A stretch of DNA of 12,176 nt from JBDRCC01 sp043822065 [NCBI: archaeon] (GTDB taxonomy: Archaea > Undinarchaeota > CAZHTU01). Both the position numbers and the translations under genes were made by a program. Below are positions 6,468 to 12,176 of the stretch, one piece after another. The stretch's first letter is position 1. Each line of letters begins with the position of its first letter. Below the pieces are notes generated by a model, which had not been told where the DNA came from, ran no database searches, and saw only the letters and a list, made by a program, of their open reading frames with translations. The stretch lies in contig JBDRCC010000015.1 in assembly GCA_043822065.1 (NCBI GenBank), positions 1 to 12,176 on the forward strand. The letters are read 5' to 3'.

Positions 6468-9143
6468 ATGGCAGACGACAAAGAAAACCCAACGATTGAG
6501 CTGAGGGTAGCCAAGGCAATGCCCGAGGATGCGGAGCGGGGCATAGTCAGGATAGACTCAAAGGCGACGAAGATGGTAGGCGTCGCGGTGGGGGACATAG
6601 TCGAGATAATCGGTGGAAGGACAACGGCCGCGATAGTCGAAAGGGCTTACCCAAGCGATGTTGGCCTTGGCGTCATAAGGATGGACGGGCTCATAAGGAA
6701 GAACGCGGAGACGGGCATAGGGGAAAGTGTCAAGGTCAAGAAAGCGGAAATCTTTGAAGCGAAAAAGGTGGTAATCGCACCGACACAGGAGCTCGGCGGG
6801 CAGCTAGTCGTCCAGGGGATTGAGCGGCTGCTTATCGGACGGCCTTTTGTCAAAGGGGACATACTCGCACCCATACAGAGGCGCGGCGGGGGCATAGACA
6901 TAAACAGCCTCTTCAGCGAGTCGTTCGGGCTGCCCATATTCGGCGGCGGAATTGGCGGAATAAAATTCGTAGTTGCAAGCACCCAGCCGAAGGGCGTGGT
7001 AATAGTCACTGACGTGACTGAGATTGAGGTCAGCCAGCAGGCTGCGGTTATAAAAGATGAGAAGCTCCCTGACGTAACTTACGAGGACATTGGCGGGCTG
7101 AGGGATGAGATAAAGAAAGTCCGCGAGATGATAGAGATACCACTCAAGCACCCAGAGGTATTCGAGAGGCTCGGCGTCGAGCCGCCGAAAGGCGTGCTTT
7201 TGTACGGCCCGCCTGGAACAGGAAAGACGCTTCTTGCGAAGGCGGTTGCAAACGAGACTAATGCCAACTTTATCCTCATAAATGGCCCGGAAATAATGTC
7301 GAAGTTCTACGGCGAGTCGGAGAAGCAGATAAGGGACATATTCGACAATGCGCAGAAGAATGCGCCGAGCATAATATTCATCGATGAGCTGGACTCAATC
7401 GCCCCGAAGAGGGAGGAGGTAACCGGTGAGGTCGAGAGGCGGGTTGTCGCCCAGCTGCTTTCCCTGATGGACGGCCTCCAAGCGAGGGGGCGGGTAATAG
7501 TCATAGGCGCGACGAACAGGCCGGAGGCGCTCGACGTTGCACTCAGGAGACCGGGGAGGTTTGACAGGGAGATAGAGATTGGCGTGCCAGACCGCGACGA
7601 CAGGAAAGAGGTTCTCCAGATACACACGAGGAGGATGCCGCTTGGTTGGGAACAAATCAAGACGTATGTAGCGCCATATCTATTAGAACTGCAAAAAATT
7701 TCGAGAATCGATGATAATACAATACATATCAGCGCTAAGATTGGCATTGACACAGATGGGTCTATGAAAATGCCAGGGGGAGATCTATTCTTTTATGCTA
7801 AAGATTTGAACGAAAAGTATTCTGCCATTGATAAGTATTCTACAACGGTTCCTAAGGAGGGTATATTAGAAGTGGGTAAATCAAAAAAACTCCCCCACGA
7901 GGACTATATTCGATTTAAAAATTCCCAGTTCACAGATGGAGAAACGTATGCAATCGACTATTGGATTAAAGCTAAACGCGGGGCGTCTATTATATTTGGT
8001 TGGGGCACTACATCTAGCTCGACCACGATAAGTATCGGTAATGAGATTGACCTCGACGCCCTTGCGGACATAACCTATGGGTATGTTGGTGCAGATCTGG
8101 CAGCGCTCACGAAAGAAGCCGCGATGGCGACGCTGAGACGGGTTATGGAGAAGGGCGAGTTCAAGCTCGACGAGAAGGGGGGAGCGATACCGCCGGAGAC
8201 CCTGAAGAAGCTAATAGTCGAAAAGAAGGACTTTGACGAAGGAAGGCGGCTTGTCGAGCCGTCAGCCATGAGGGAGGTCCTGTTCAGGAAGCCAACCACT
8301 ACCTGGGATGACATCGGTGGATTGGAAGAGGTCAAGGCCCAGCTCAAGGAGACTGTGGAATGGCCACTCGAGGATCCGGAGTCGTTCAAGAGGCTCGGGA
8401 TAAAGCCGCCGAAGGGCGTCCTGCTGTTCGGGCCGCCGGGGACGGGAAAGACGCTCCTTGCGAAGGCTGTCGCGAACGAAAGCGACGCAAACTTCATTTC
8501 AGTGAAAGGGCCTGAGCTCATCTCAAAGTGGGTAGGCGAGTCCGAGAAGCACGTCAGGCAGATATTCAAGAAGGCGCGGCAGGTTGCGCCCACGATAATA
8601 TTCTTCGACGAGCTGGACTCAATCGCCCCGAAGCGCGGCTCGGAGATTGGGGTTAAGGTCGGAGAGAGGATAGTCGACCAGCTGCTGACAGAGATGGACG
8701 GCATGGAGGAGCTTGAGGGAGTCATAGTCATAGGCGCGACAAACCGCCCGGACATAATAGACCCTGGGCTGCTGAGGCCGGGACGGTTTGACAGGCACAT
8801 ACTGACGCCAGTCCCGGACAAAGCTGGAAGGCTCAAGATATTTGAGGTGCACACCAAGAACATGCCGCTCGACAAGTCAGTCGGCCTGAAAAAGCTCGCG
8901 GATATGACTGACGGGTACGTCGGCGCTGACATTGAGGCGCTGTGCCGCGAGGCTGCGATGAACGCGTTAAGGATTGACAAGAAGGCAAACAAGGTCGACA
9001 TGAACGACTTTGAGGTCGCATTCACCCATGTCAACCCGACGATGACAGAGGGGATGAAGCACAATTATGAGGGCATACTTAAGGACTTCACGACCCGGGC
9101 AAGCATCAAACTAGATAAGGATGTAACCAGGTACTTAGGATAA
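6468..9143 (+). CDS. cdc48: Cdc48/p97/VAT-type AAA+ ATPase with a 131-residue insertion in the D1 ring
   Basis: This is an 891-residue double-ring unfoldase. The N domain covers about 1-190. D1 has Walker A GPPGTGKT (247-254), Walker B FIDELD (304-309), sensor 1 ATN (348-350) and arginine fingers in [10 protein letters not shown] (R361, R364). D2 has Walker A (655-662), Walker B FFDELD (712-717), ATNRPD and LRPGRFDR. All catalytic residues are present in both rings. The hexamer threads substrates through its pore and feeds them to the proteasome. Without residues 394-524 the protein would be 760 residues, close to the usual archaeal length. The insertion sits between the D1 large subdomain and its helical lid. 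The C-terminus ends [11 protein letters not shown]. The same last ten residues and stop are encoded again 121 bp downstream with different codons. The final eleven codons are unusually AT-rich for this gene. Confidence 0.96.
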   Translation: MADDKENPTIELRVAKAMPEDAERGIVRIDSKATKMVGVAVGDIVEIIGGRTTAAIVERAYPSDVGLGVIRMDGLIRKNAETGIGESVKVKKAEIFEAKKVVIAPTQELGGQLVVQGIERLLIGRPFVKGDILAPIQRRGGGIDINSLFSESFGLPIFGGGIGGIKFVVASTQPKGVVIVTDVTEIEVSQQAAVIKDEKLPDVTYEDIGGLRDEIKKVREMIEIPLKHPEVFERLGVEPPKGVLLYGPPGTGKTLLAKAVANETNANFILINGPEIMSKFYGESEKQIRDIFDNAQKNAPSIIFIDELDSIAPKREEVTGEVERRVVAQLLSLMDGLQARGRVIVIGATNRPEALDVALRRPGRFDREIEIGVPDRDDRKEVLQIHTRRMPLGWEQIKTYVAPYLLELQKISRIDDNTIHISAKIGIDTDGSMKMPGGDLFFYAKDLNEKYSAIDKYSTTVPKEGILEVGKSKKLPHEDYIRFKNSQFTDGETYAIDYWIKAKRGASIIFGWGTTSSSTTISIGNEIDLDALADITYGYVGADLAALTKEAAMATLRRVMEKGEFKLDEKGGAIPPETLKKLIVEKKDFDEGRRLVEPSAMREVLFRKPTTTWDDIGGLEEVKAQLKETVEWPLEDPESFKRLGIKPPKGVLLFGPPGTGKTLLAKAVANESDANFISVKGPELISKWVGESEKHVRQIFKKARQVAPTIIFFDELDSIAPKRGSEIGVKVGERIVDQLLTEMDGMEELEGVIVIGATNRPDIIDPGLLRPGRFDRHILTPVPDKAGRLKIFEVHTKNMPLDKSVGLKKLADMTDGYVGADIEALCREAAMNALRIDKKANKVDMNDFEVAFTHVNPTMTEGMKHNYEGILKDFTTRASIKLDKDVTRYLG
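7647..8039 (+). other. In-frame foreign insertion in cdc48 (131 codons)
   Basis: Counted directly, 153 of 393 bases are G or C (39%), against 116 of 180 (64%) in flanking gene sequence. The block contains no stop in the gene's frame and uses codons rare in the rest of the gene. Removing residues 394-524 joins MPLG to [12 protein letters not shown], which aligns without a gap to [16 protein letters not shown] of D2; the block is therefore a precise insertion. Gly codons GGT sit at both edges (7644-7646 and 8037-8039), so a 3-bp duplication or microhomology is possible. The peptide has no Cys, no intein ends, and alternates hydrophobic and polar residues as beta strands do. The stretch [18 protein letters not shown] followed by DYWIKAK resembles by eye a LamG/concanavalin-like jelly roll, but this is weak. 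I do not recognise the family. Confidence 0.8.
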
Positions 9144-9148
9144 TTCTT
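9111..9148 (+). repeat. cdc48 3'-end repeat, copy 1 (in use)
   Basis: This copy encodes the actual last ten residues [10 protein letters not shown] and the TAA stop of cdc48, plus TTCTT. It matches copy 2 (9232-9269) at 29 of 38 positions. All nine differences are silent at the protein level, including TAA versus TGA. Its codons are A/T-ending (CTA, GAT, TTA, GGA), unlike the G/C-ending codons of most of the gene. Confidence 0.85.
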
Positions 9149-9164
9149 TTGGTCGAGCTTTCCG

Positions 9165-9184
9165 CGAAAAGCTTAAGCTTTTCG
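9165..9184. repeat. Perfect 20-bp palindrome between the two cdc48 ends
   Basis: CGAAAAGCTTAAGCTTTTCG equals its own reverse complement. An alternative hairpin uses the AGCTTT at 9157-9162 with AAAGCT inside the palindrome. It lies 22 nt after the cdc48 stop, so it could contribute to transcript ending, but no T-tract follows. It sits in the spacer at one seam of the duplicated segment. Confidence 0.85.
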
Positions 9185-9190
9185 GAGCCC

Positions 9191-9209
9191 CAAAGAACAA
9201 GGTTCTTTG
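9191..9209. repeat. Perfect 8-bp stem, 3-nt loop hairpin
   Basis: CAAAGAAC and GTTCTTTG flank the loop AAG. It follows the 20-bp palindrome by 6 nt in the same spacer. The two together make an 83-nt spacer (9149-9231) dominated by hairpins. No coding signal is seen in it. Confidence 0.75.
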
Positions 9210-9231
9210 CGGTCTTTCGAAGAAAAGGTCG

Positions 9232-9269
9232 CTGGACAAGGACGTAACTAGATACCTCGGCTGATTCTT
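9232..9269 (+). repeat. cdc48: cdc48 3'-end repeat, copy 2 (orphan C-terminus)
   Basis: This repeats [10 protein letters not shown] plus a TGA stop (9262-9264) and TTCTT without the rest of cdc48. G/C-ending codons (CTG, GAC, CTC, GGC) match the main body of cdc48 better than copy 1 does. Homology to copy 1 stops sharply at 9232; the bases before it resemble nothing upstream in cdc48. It ends beside the stop of the convergent small gene, as a native gene end would. It is best read as a remnant of a cdc48 allele. Confidence 0.8.
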
Positions 9270-9552
9270 AGAAGAAATACACCATCAGGACGTAGAGCGC
9301 CAGCATTGCCGCGAGCACAATAGACATCGAGGTGACGGCGCGCATTATCGGCTCAACACCCTCAGGTGATGCAAGGATTAGGAGCATAAGGGAAAGAGTG
9401 ATGCCAAGCGCTATTCCGGAGACAAACTCCTGCGAAAGCTGGAGGATGCCCTCGCCGGTGTTGAAGTTGAACTGGAAGTATGCGACACTGACGGCAACCG
9501 CTATCAGGACTACTATGATTGCGCCGGTCTTTGCGTTTAGCTCGATTAGCAT
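9268..9552 (-). CDS. Small three-helix membrane protein, unknown function
   Basis: This is a 94-residue protein I do not recognise. Hydrophobic segments are at about 11-28, 45-61 and 74-92. The loop between the first two (QFNFNTGEGILQLSQE) is polar, and a short charged turn SPEGVEP lies before the third. The ATG at 9552 has a strong GGAGGT nine bases upstream. It is the last gene of the minus-strand run behind map. A second, diverged copy of its start overlaps the map stop 71 bp upstream, and its stop lies 3 nt from an orphan cdc48 C-terminus, so the gene appears to sit on a replaced segment. Confidence 0.65.
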   Translation of the reverse strand: MLIELNAKTGAIIVVLIAVAVSVAYFQFNFNTGEGILQLSQEFVSGIALGITLSLMLLILASPEGVEPIMRAVTSMSIVLAAMLALYVLMVYFF

Positions 9553-9567
9553 ATCCTGCCTACCTCC
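9530..9567 (-). repeat. map-end / small-gene-start repeat, copy B (in use for the small gene)
   Basis: On the minus strand this holds GGAGGT, then ATATGCTAA, then the start codons MLIELNAK. The core 9530-9555 matches copy A (9601-9626) at 23 of 26 positions. Read in the other frame it ends KPEVGRIC-stop, a one-codon-longer version of the real map end KPEVTIC-stop. It therefore preserves both overlapping genes of the original junction. Confidence 0.8.
9562..9567 (-). promoter_or_regulatory. Shine-Dalgarno site of the small three-helix gene
   Basis: GGAGGT on the minus strand, nine bases before the ATG at 9552. It supports that start and is stronger than most sites in the window, where starts are leaderless or coupled by overlap. 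Confidence 0.65.
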
Positions 9568-9576
9568 GGTTTTTGC

Positions 9577-9601
9577 ATCAGCTTTTTTTGAAAAAGCTGA
9601 T
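9577..9601. repeat. Perfect 11-bp stem hairpin between the two junction copies
   Basis: ATCAGCTTTTT and AAAAAGCTGAT flank the loop TTG. Its right arm shares its last base with the first base of copy A, so it marks the seam. It shares the AGCTTTT/AAAAGCT arms with the palindrome near the cdc48 end. Confidence 0.8.
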
Positions 9602-9634
9602 TTGCGTTTACCTCAATCAGCATATCGTTACCTC
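9601..9634 (-). repeat. map-end / small-gene-start repeat, copy A (in use for map)
   Basis: On the minus strand it holds the real end of map (PEVTIC-stop) overlapping a start MLIEVNA, with GAGGT upstream. Relative to copy B the start codons differ by two silent changes and one Val/Leu change. The gene that would follow is lost after seven or eight codons. Confidence 0.8.
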
Positions 9635-10528
9635 AGGCTTGTCCTTCACAATCACGGTGTGCTCTGACTGCGAAACGACGCCCCTTTCCTTCTCTATTAA
9701 TATTGGGTACGAGTATAAAGCTTTTGCTTGGGTGAGCTGGTTAAGGGCGAGGTACTGGGTTAGCGGAGGGAGCTTAAGCCACCTGCTTGCAAAGGGAAGC
9801 TTATGGTAGCGCTCCTTCGCCAGCTTCAGTATCGTCTTTGCCTCGCGCATCCTGACCGGCTTGTCCGCGAGATAGCTGAATATCATTGACTCCGGTGCGT
9901 CCTTTATCATCCCCACGCCGTCAGTCGCGAACGGCTCGATTGCTATGACCATGCCCTCTTCGAGGACGAAGCTTCCGGACGGAACGTTGGGGATGTTTAC
10001 CCCGCCGTGAACCTTGTACTGGTCTAGGGTGTGGCCGGAGAGGTTCGAGACCGGCTTGAACCCGAAGGATTGTATTGTCTCCTGTATTTTTGCGCCGATG
10101 TCCTTGACGCAGGTTCCCGGAACGCACATCTTTGTCGCCTCGGCAAGCGCCTTTTCTGACGCCTTTATCAGGCCGGCGTGCTTCCCTGAAAAGTCAAGGC
10201 TGAACGCAGTGTCTGCGATGTAGCCATCTATGTGGGCGCCGATGTCGACCTTGAGCAGGTTTTCGCCGACGGTTAGCCTGTCGTTTGTTACAGGAGTGTA
10301 GTGGGCCGCAACCTCGTTGATGCCCAGGTTTATTGGGAAGGCAATCCCGGCGCCAAGGTCGCGAATCATCTTCTCGCCGTCGTTTGCTATGTCAAGCAGC
10401 CGTGAGTCTGCGGTAATCGTCTTCTTCAGGTGGTCGACAACCTTCTTTGCAATCCTGCCGGCGTCCCTATACTTCGTAAAGTTGGTCGGTTCGCCTTGCT
10501 GTCTCTTTCCAGTCGAATTTTCCTGCAT
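9617..10528 (-). CDS. map: Methionine aminopeptidase, type II
   Basis: This is a 303-residue pita-bread-fold metalloprotease that removes the initiator Met in the cytoplasm. All five metal ligands are visible: D95 and D106 (in KVDIGAHIDGYIADTAFS), H166 (SGHTLDQYKVHGG), E198 (AIEPFATDG) and E289 (SEHTVIV). Their spacing matches archaeal type II enzymes, as does the insert of about 60 residues between H166 and E289. H76 in NEVAAHYTP is the usual substrate-side His. ATG 10528 is preceded by GGAAAGG, and no nearer start exists before the conserved KYRDAGRIA. This gives a 17-residue extra N-terminus that overlaps the glycosyltransferase gene by 62 bp. The C-terminus PEVTIC overlaps a start codon of the (disrupted) small gene. 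Confidence 0.95.
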   Translation of the reverse strand: MQENSTGKRQQGEPTNFTKYRDAGRIAKKVVDHLKKTITADSRLLDIANDGEKMIRDLGAGIAFPINLGINEVAAHYTPVTNDRLTVGENLLKVDIGAHIDGYIADTAFSLDFSGKHAGLIKASEKALAEATKMCVPGTCVKDIGAKIQETIQSFGFKPVSNLSGHTLDQYKVHGGVNIPNVPSGSFVLEEGMVIAIEPFATDGVGMIKDAPESMIFSYLADKPVRMREAKTILKLAKERYHKLPFASRWLKLPPLTQYLALNQLTQAKALYSYPILIEKERGVVSQSEHTVIVKDKPEVTIC

Positions 10529-11423
10529 ATTGCACGCCTTTCCTTGACAATTGCCCCTTTAGCTTGGGATCCTTTAGTAGTTTTTCTATCTGCGAGCGGA
10601 ACTCCTGCGGGGAGTCTGCAAACAATGCCCTTCCATCAGCAAGCTCCTTCGCCGCGCCCCTGGGGCGGCAGATTACGGGCAGGCCGCACGCCATCGCCTC
10701 TAAAATCGTGAGCCCGAAGCCCTCCCATTCCGAGGTCGAGATGAGGCAGTCTGCAGATTTCATATAGCTGTAAACCTGTTCAGGCGGAAGGGCTCCAAGC
10801 TTTATGCCGCCGAGCCGGCTTGCAAGCGGACCGCCCCCTATTATGTAGAAGTTGCAGTCCGGTGAGATTATATCCTGCAGGAAGCTGACCTTTTCCCTGA
10901 CAAGATTACCGACAAAGAGGACCGCCGGCATGCGTATCCGTATCGGCTTTGCCTTTCGGATTTCCGCTGCGTCGATGCCGTTCGGGATTACTTTGGCATG
11001 TAGCCCCCATTTTTTGAGCTCGTCCGCCAGGAACTGGCTGACCGCAATCACTTTTGCGCGCCTGCAGACTATTTTTTTGAGCTGGTTGAGCAGGCTGGCT
11101 TTCATGACGTCTGAGCCGTGGACTGTCAAAACGAGCTTTTTTCCTGTGAAGGCTGAGAGAAGCATTCCCAGAAAGCCGGCGGGGAGGATGAAATGGGCGT
11201 GTATTATGTCCGGCTTTTCCTTCCGGATGCAGTAAAGCCCGTAAAAAAAGCCGGCGATGGCGAATGACAGAGCGCGCAGGACTGGAATGTTTATTATGGG
11301 AACTGTATAGTCGCCGTCGGAGGCGTATGTAAAGGTAATAACATGGTTTTTTGAATATTTCTTAAGGTAGTGGACATGCCTTGCTATTCCCCCTGACAGC
11401 TTTCCTATTAGAAGAACTTTCAT
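10467..11423 (-). CDS. Glycosyltransferase family 4 (GT-B fold)
   Basis: This is a 318-residue retaining glycosyltransferase of the GT4 type. The N-terminal Rossmann half has the glycine loop GGIARHV (11-17), IIHAHF (73-78) and VHGSD (101-105). The C-terminal nucleotide-sugar half has VIPNGID (145-151), FVGNLVREK and the catalytic E-x7-E in EGFGLTILE (E234, E242) followed by AMACGLPVI. Substrates cannot be predicted; surface glycan, N-glycan or glycolipid synthesis is typical in archaea. At 318 residues it is shorter than most GT4 enzymes but has both halves. The ATG at 11423 overlaps the upstream stop (ATGA), so it is coupled to the TM protein gene before it. No ribosome site is seen. Confidence 0.88.
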   Translation of the reverse strand: MKVLLIGKLSGGIARHVHYLKKYSKNHVITFTYASDGDYTVPIINIPVLRALSFAIAGFFYGLYCIRKEKPDIIHAHFILPAGFLGMLLSAFTGKKLVLTVHGSDVMKASLLNQLKKIVCRRAKVIAVSQFLADELKKWGLHAKVIPNGIDAAEIRKAKPIRIRMPAVLFVGNLVREKVSFLQDIISPDCNFYIIGGGPLASRLGGIKLGALPPEQVYSYMKSADCLISTSEWEGFGLTILEAMACGLPVICRPRGAAKELADGRALFADSPQEFRSQIEKLLKDPKLKGQLSRKGVQYAGKFDWKETARRTDQLYEV

Positions 11424-12040
11424 GTTCTAAGCTTGAGGTTGTACAGCTCGGTAAACAGCTTTAGCCCGAGCTGGCAGGCTGCGGCGTCCAAGCCCTTCTG
11501 GTCGGCGCCCACGACGCGGTACTGGCCGTTTGCGGCACGGGTAACTTCCGTGGCATCGCCAAACTCGAGGCTTATTATCGGCACAGTTGGCGTGCCGTCA
11601 GAGAGGGAGACAACAACCGCCTTTCCGTCGCCGGTGCTGGAATAGGCAACGGTAGTAGGTATCCGTGAATAGGAGGTTATCCTGACAAGCTCGTAGACGG
11701 TAAGGCCGTACTCCATCGGGCCCACCGGGTCAAACATGACTATTGCCCTGTTGGCTTTGGACAGCTCTTTCACAATTTGCCCGTCTATTGGGACGCCGAC
11801 GCAGTCCGAGACAACCGACCTGAACCTGAACTGCTGGCCGTTCACCACAACGAAGTCCGAGTCTATCGGCTGTGCCGGGCTGTGGAAGATTAGAAACAGA
11901 GTAACTGCGAAGAACGCGAGTATGAATATCACGACGAATATGCTCCCCATCGACAGGTGGAGGATTCTTTCAGGCTTTTTGCCTTCTGCAGGGGGCGTAT
12001 GAGGCTGGGTTTTCCTTGCTTTTGGTTTTTTCTTGGGCAT
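11420..12040 (-). CDS. Single-pass membrane protein with external domain, unknown function
   Basis: This is a 206-residue protein I do not recognise. A Lys/Pro-rich cytoplasmic head (MPKKKPKARK, residues 1-29) is followed by one transmembrane helix at about 31-53 and an outside domain of about 150 residues with two Cys (DCVGVPID and AACQLG) that could pair. The external part alternates short strands and ends with a helix (AAACQLGLKLFTELYNL). The basic N-terminus fits an N-in, C-out orientation. It is first in the minus-strand operon and coupled by an ATGA overlap to the GT4 glycosyltransferase. Confidence 0.7.
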   Translation of the reverse strand: MPKKKPKARKTQPHTPPAEGKKPERILHLSMGSIFVVIFILAFFAVTLFLIFHSPAQPIDSDFVVVNGQQFRFRSVVSDCVGVPIDGQIVKELSKANRAIVMFDPVGPMEYGLTVYELVRITSYSRIPTTVAYSSTGDGKAVVVSLSDGTPTVPIISLEFGDATEVTRAANGQYRVVGADQKGLDAAACQLGLKLFTELYNLKLRT

Positions 12041-12061
12041 GGTGGGAAAAAGGATTTTGAG

Positions 12062-12070
12062 GTTAAATAG
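12062..12070 (-). promoter_or_regulatory. Probable TATA box of the TM protein-GT4-map operon
   Basis: On the minus strand this reads CTATTTAAC, centred about 26 nt before the ATG at 12040. It follows a terminator-like hairpin for the gene further right, so a new transcription unit is expected here. Confidence 0.4.
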
Positions 12071-12105
12071 GTTTAGCTCCCGCTCATGATTTTAAAAAAA
12101 GTAAG

Positions 12106-12131
12106 AAAGAAGGGGGCGAACCCCCTTCTTT
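12106..12131 (-). terminator. Hairpin terminator of the gene at the right edge
   Basis: A perfect 11-bp stem (AAAGAAGGGGG with CCCCCTTCTTT) around the loop CGAA (plus-strand sense). On the minus strand it is followed by CTTACTTTTTTT, and it lies 12 nt after the TAA of the edge gene. A run of T after the stem is also how archaeal termination is signalled. Confidence 0.65.
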
Positions 12132-12142
12132 TAGTCTAAAAT

Positions 12143-12176
12143 TTATACCAGAGTCGGCGCGCTGCCAGCTGCCTTG
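12143..12176 (-). CDS. C-terminal end of a gene that continues beyond the window
   Basis: Only about eleven codons are visible on the minus strand, ending KAAGSAPTLV and a TAA (12143-12145). The hairpin and T-tract directly after the stop support a real gene end. Nothing can be said about its product. Confidence 0.4.
   Translation of the reverse strand, partial: KAAGSAPTLV

Larger units (their letters stand above)
9546..9623 (-). pseudogene. 25-codon remnant: starts as the small membrane gene, ends as map
   Basis: From the ATG overlapping the map stop, this frame reads MLIEVNA, as in the small membrane gene. It crosses the hairpin at 9577-9601 and ends KPEVGRIC-stop, like the end of map. 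It has a GAGGT 6 nt before its ATG and could be translated, but its mixed make-up marks it as a seam between two partial copies rather than a functional gene. Confidence 0.5.

Noticed and set aside
7815-7841. AAGTATTCT direct repeat inside the cdc48 insertion
   Set aside because: It is two short copies 18 bp apart encoding Lys-Tyr-Ser twice. This is too short to mean more than local sequence similarity.
7647-8039. Intein in cdc48
   Set aside because: The block has no Cys, no Cys/Ser at its first position, no His-Asn before the downstream junction and no Cys/Ser/Thr after it. It also lies away from the P-loop where Cdc48 inteins usually sit.
7647-8039. Untranslated intron in cdc48
   Set aside because: The block is fully open in the gene's frame over 131 codons despite being AT-rich and is a multiple of three, so it is translated. 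I saw no clear bulge-helix-bulge pairing at its ends, though I could not fold it.
8075-9064. Long open frame on the minus strand opposite cdc48 D2
   Set aside because: It is Ser-rich, low in recognisable motifs and exactly opposite strongly conserved AAA+ sequence; it is an antisense shadow.
1-12176. CRISPR array, tRNA, rRNA, transposase or integrase genes
   Set aside because: I found no regularly spaced repeats, no cloverleaf with a CCA-proximal stem, no rRNA-like stretch, and no recombinase motifs in any convincing coding frame.

Overview
The window is compact archaeal DNA. The evidence is an archaeal/eukaryotic-type phenylalanyl-tRNA synthetase beta chain, a two-ring Cdc48/VAT AAA+ ATPase, a type II methionine aminopeptidase, TATA boxes about 26-30 nt ahead of start codons (so many transcripts look leaderless), and heavy use of AGG (Arg) and ATA (Ile) codons. 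The lineage cannot be fixed from this stretch. A small-genome DPANN-like or euryarchaeal relative is a guess.

Layout. (1) 1-1877, plus strand: two translationally coupled genes for probable cell-surface proteins. The first is cut by the window edge; the second has an N-terminal membrane anchor and calcium-binding thrombospondin type 3-like repeats. (2) 2012-4591, plus strand: a tight operon of an SPFH/stomatin-like protein, a SpoIIM-family membrane protein and a MinD-like ATPase with a C-terminal amphipathic membrane anchor. (3) 4592-6196, minus strand: pheT, abutting minD tail to tail. (4) 6197-6467: two back-to-back promoters and a 61-residue membrane protein. (5) 6468-9143, plus strand: cdc48. 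(6) 9268-12040, minus strand: a four-gene run (TM protein, GT4 glycosyltransferase, map, small three-TM protein) with overlapping or nearly touching genes. The far right edge holds the last codons of another minus-strand gene and its terminator.

Two things stand out. First, the D1 ring of Cdc48 carries an extra 131 residues (7647-8039). Removing them restores an ungapped alignment between D1 and D2. The DNA of this block is 39% G+C against about 64% immediately around it. It is not an intein and reads as foreign coding DNA placed exactly between two codons. Second, the 3' end of cdc48 and the map/small-gene junction are each present twice, in diverged copies that keep almost the same protein sequence. 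Perfect hairpins lie between the copies of each pair. Read together, the segment from about 9232 to 9570 looks like a complete cdc48-end / small gene / map-end cassette from a diverged relative, set between the resident cdc48 and map ends. A natural allele or cassette exchange and a mixed-strain assembly join would both give this picture; reads spanning both seams would decide.

The rest of the window is ordinary: translation (pheT, map), protein quality control (cdc48), surface or membrane organisation (SPFH-SpoIIM-MinD, TSP3 protein) and surface glycosylation (GT4).
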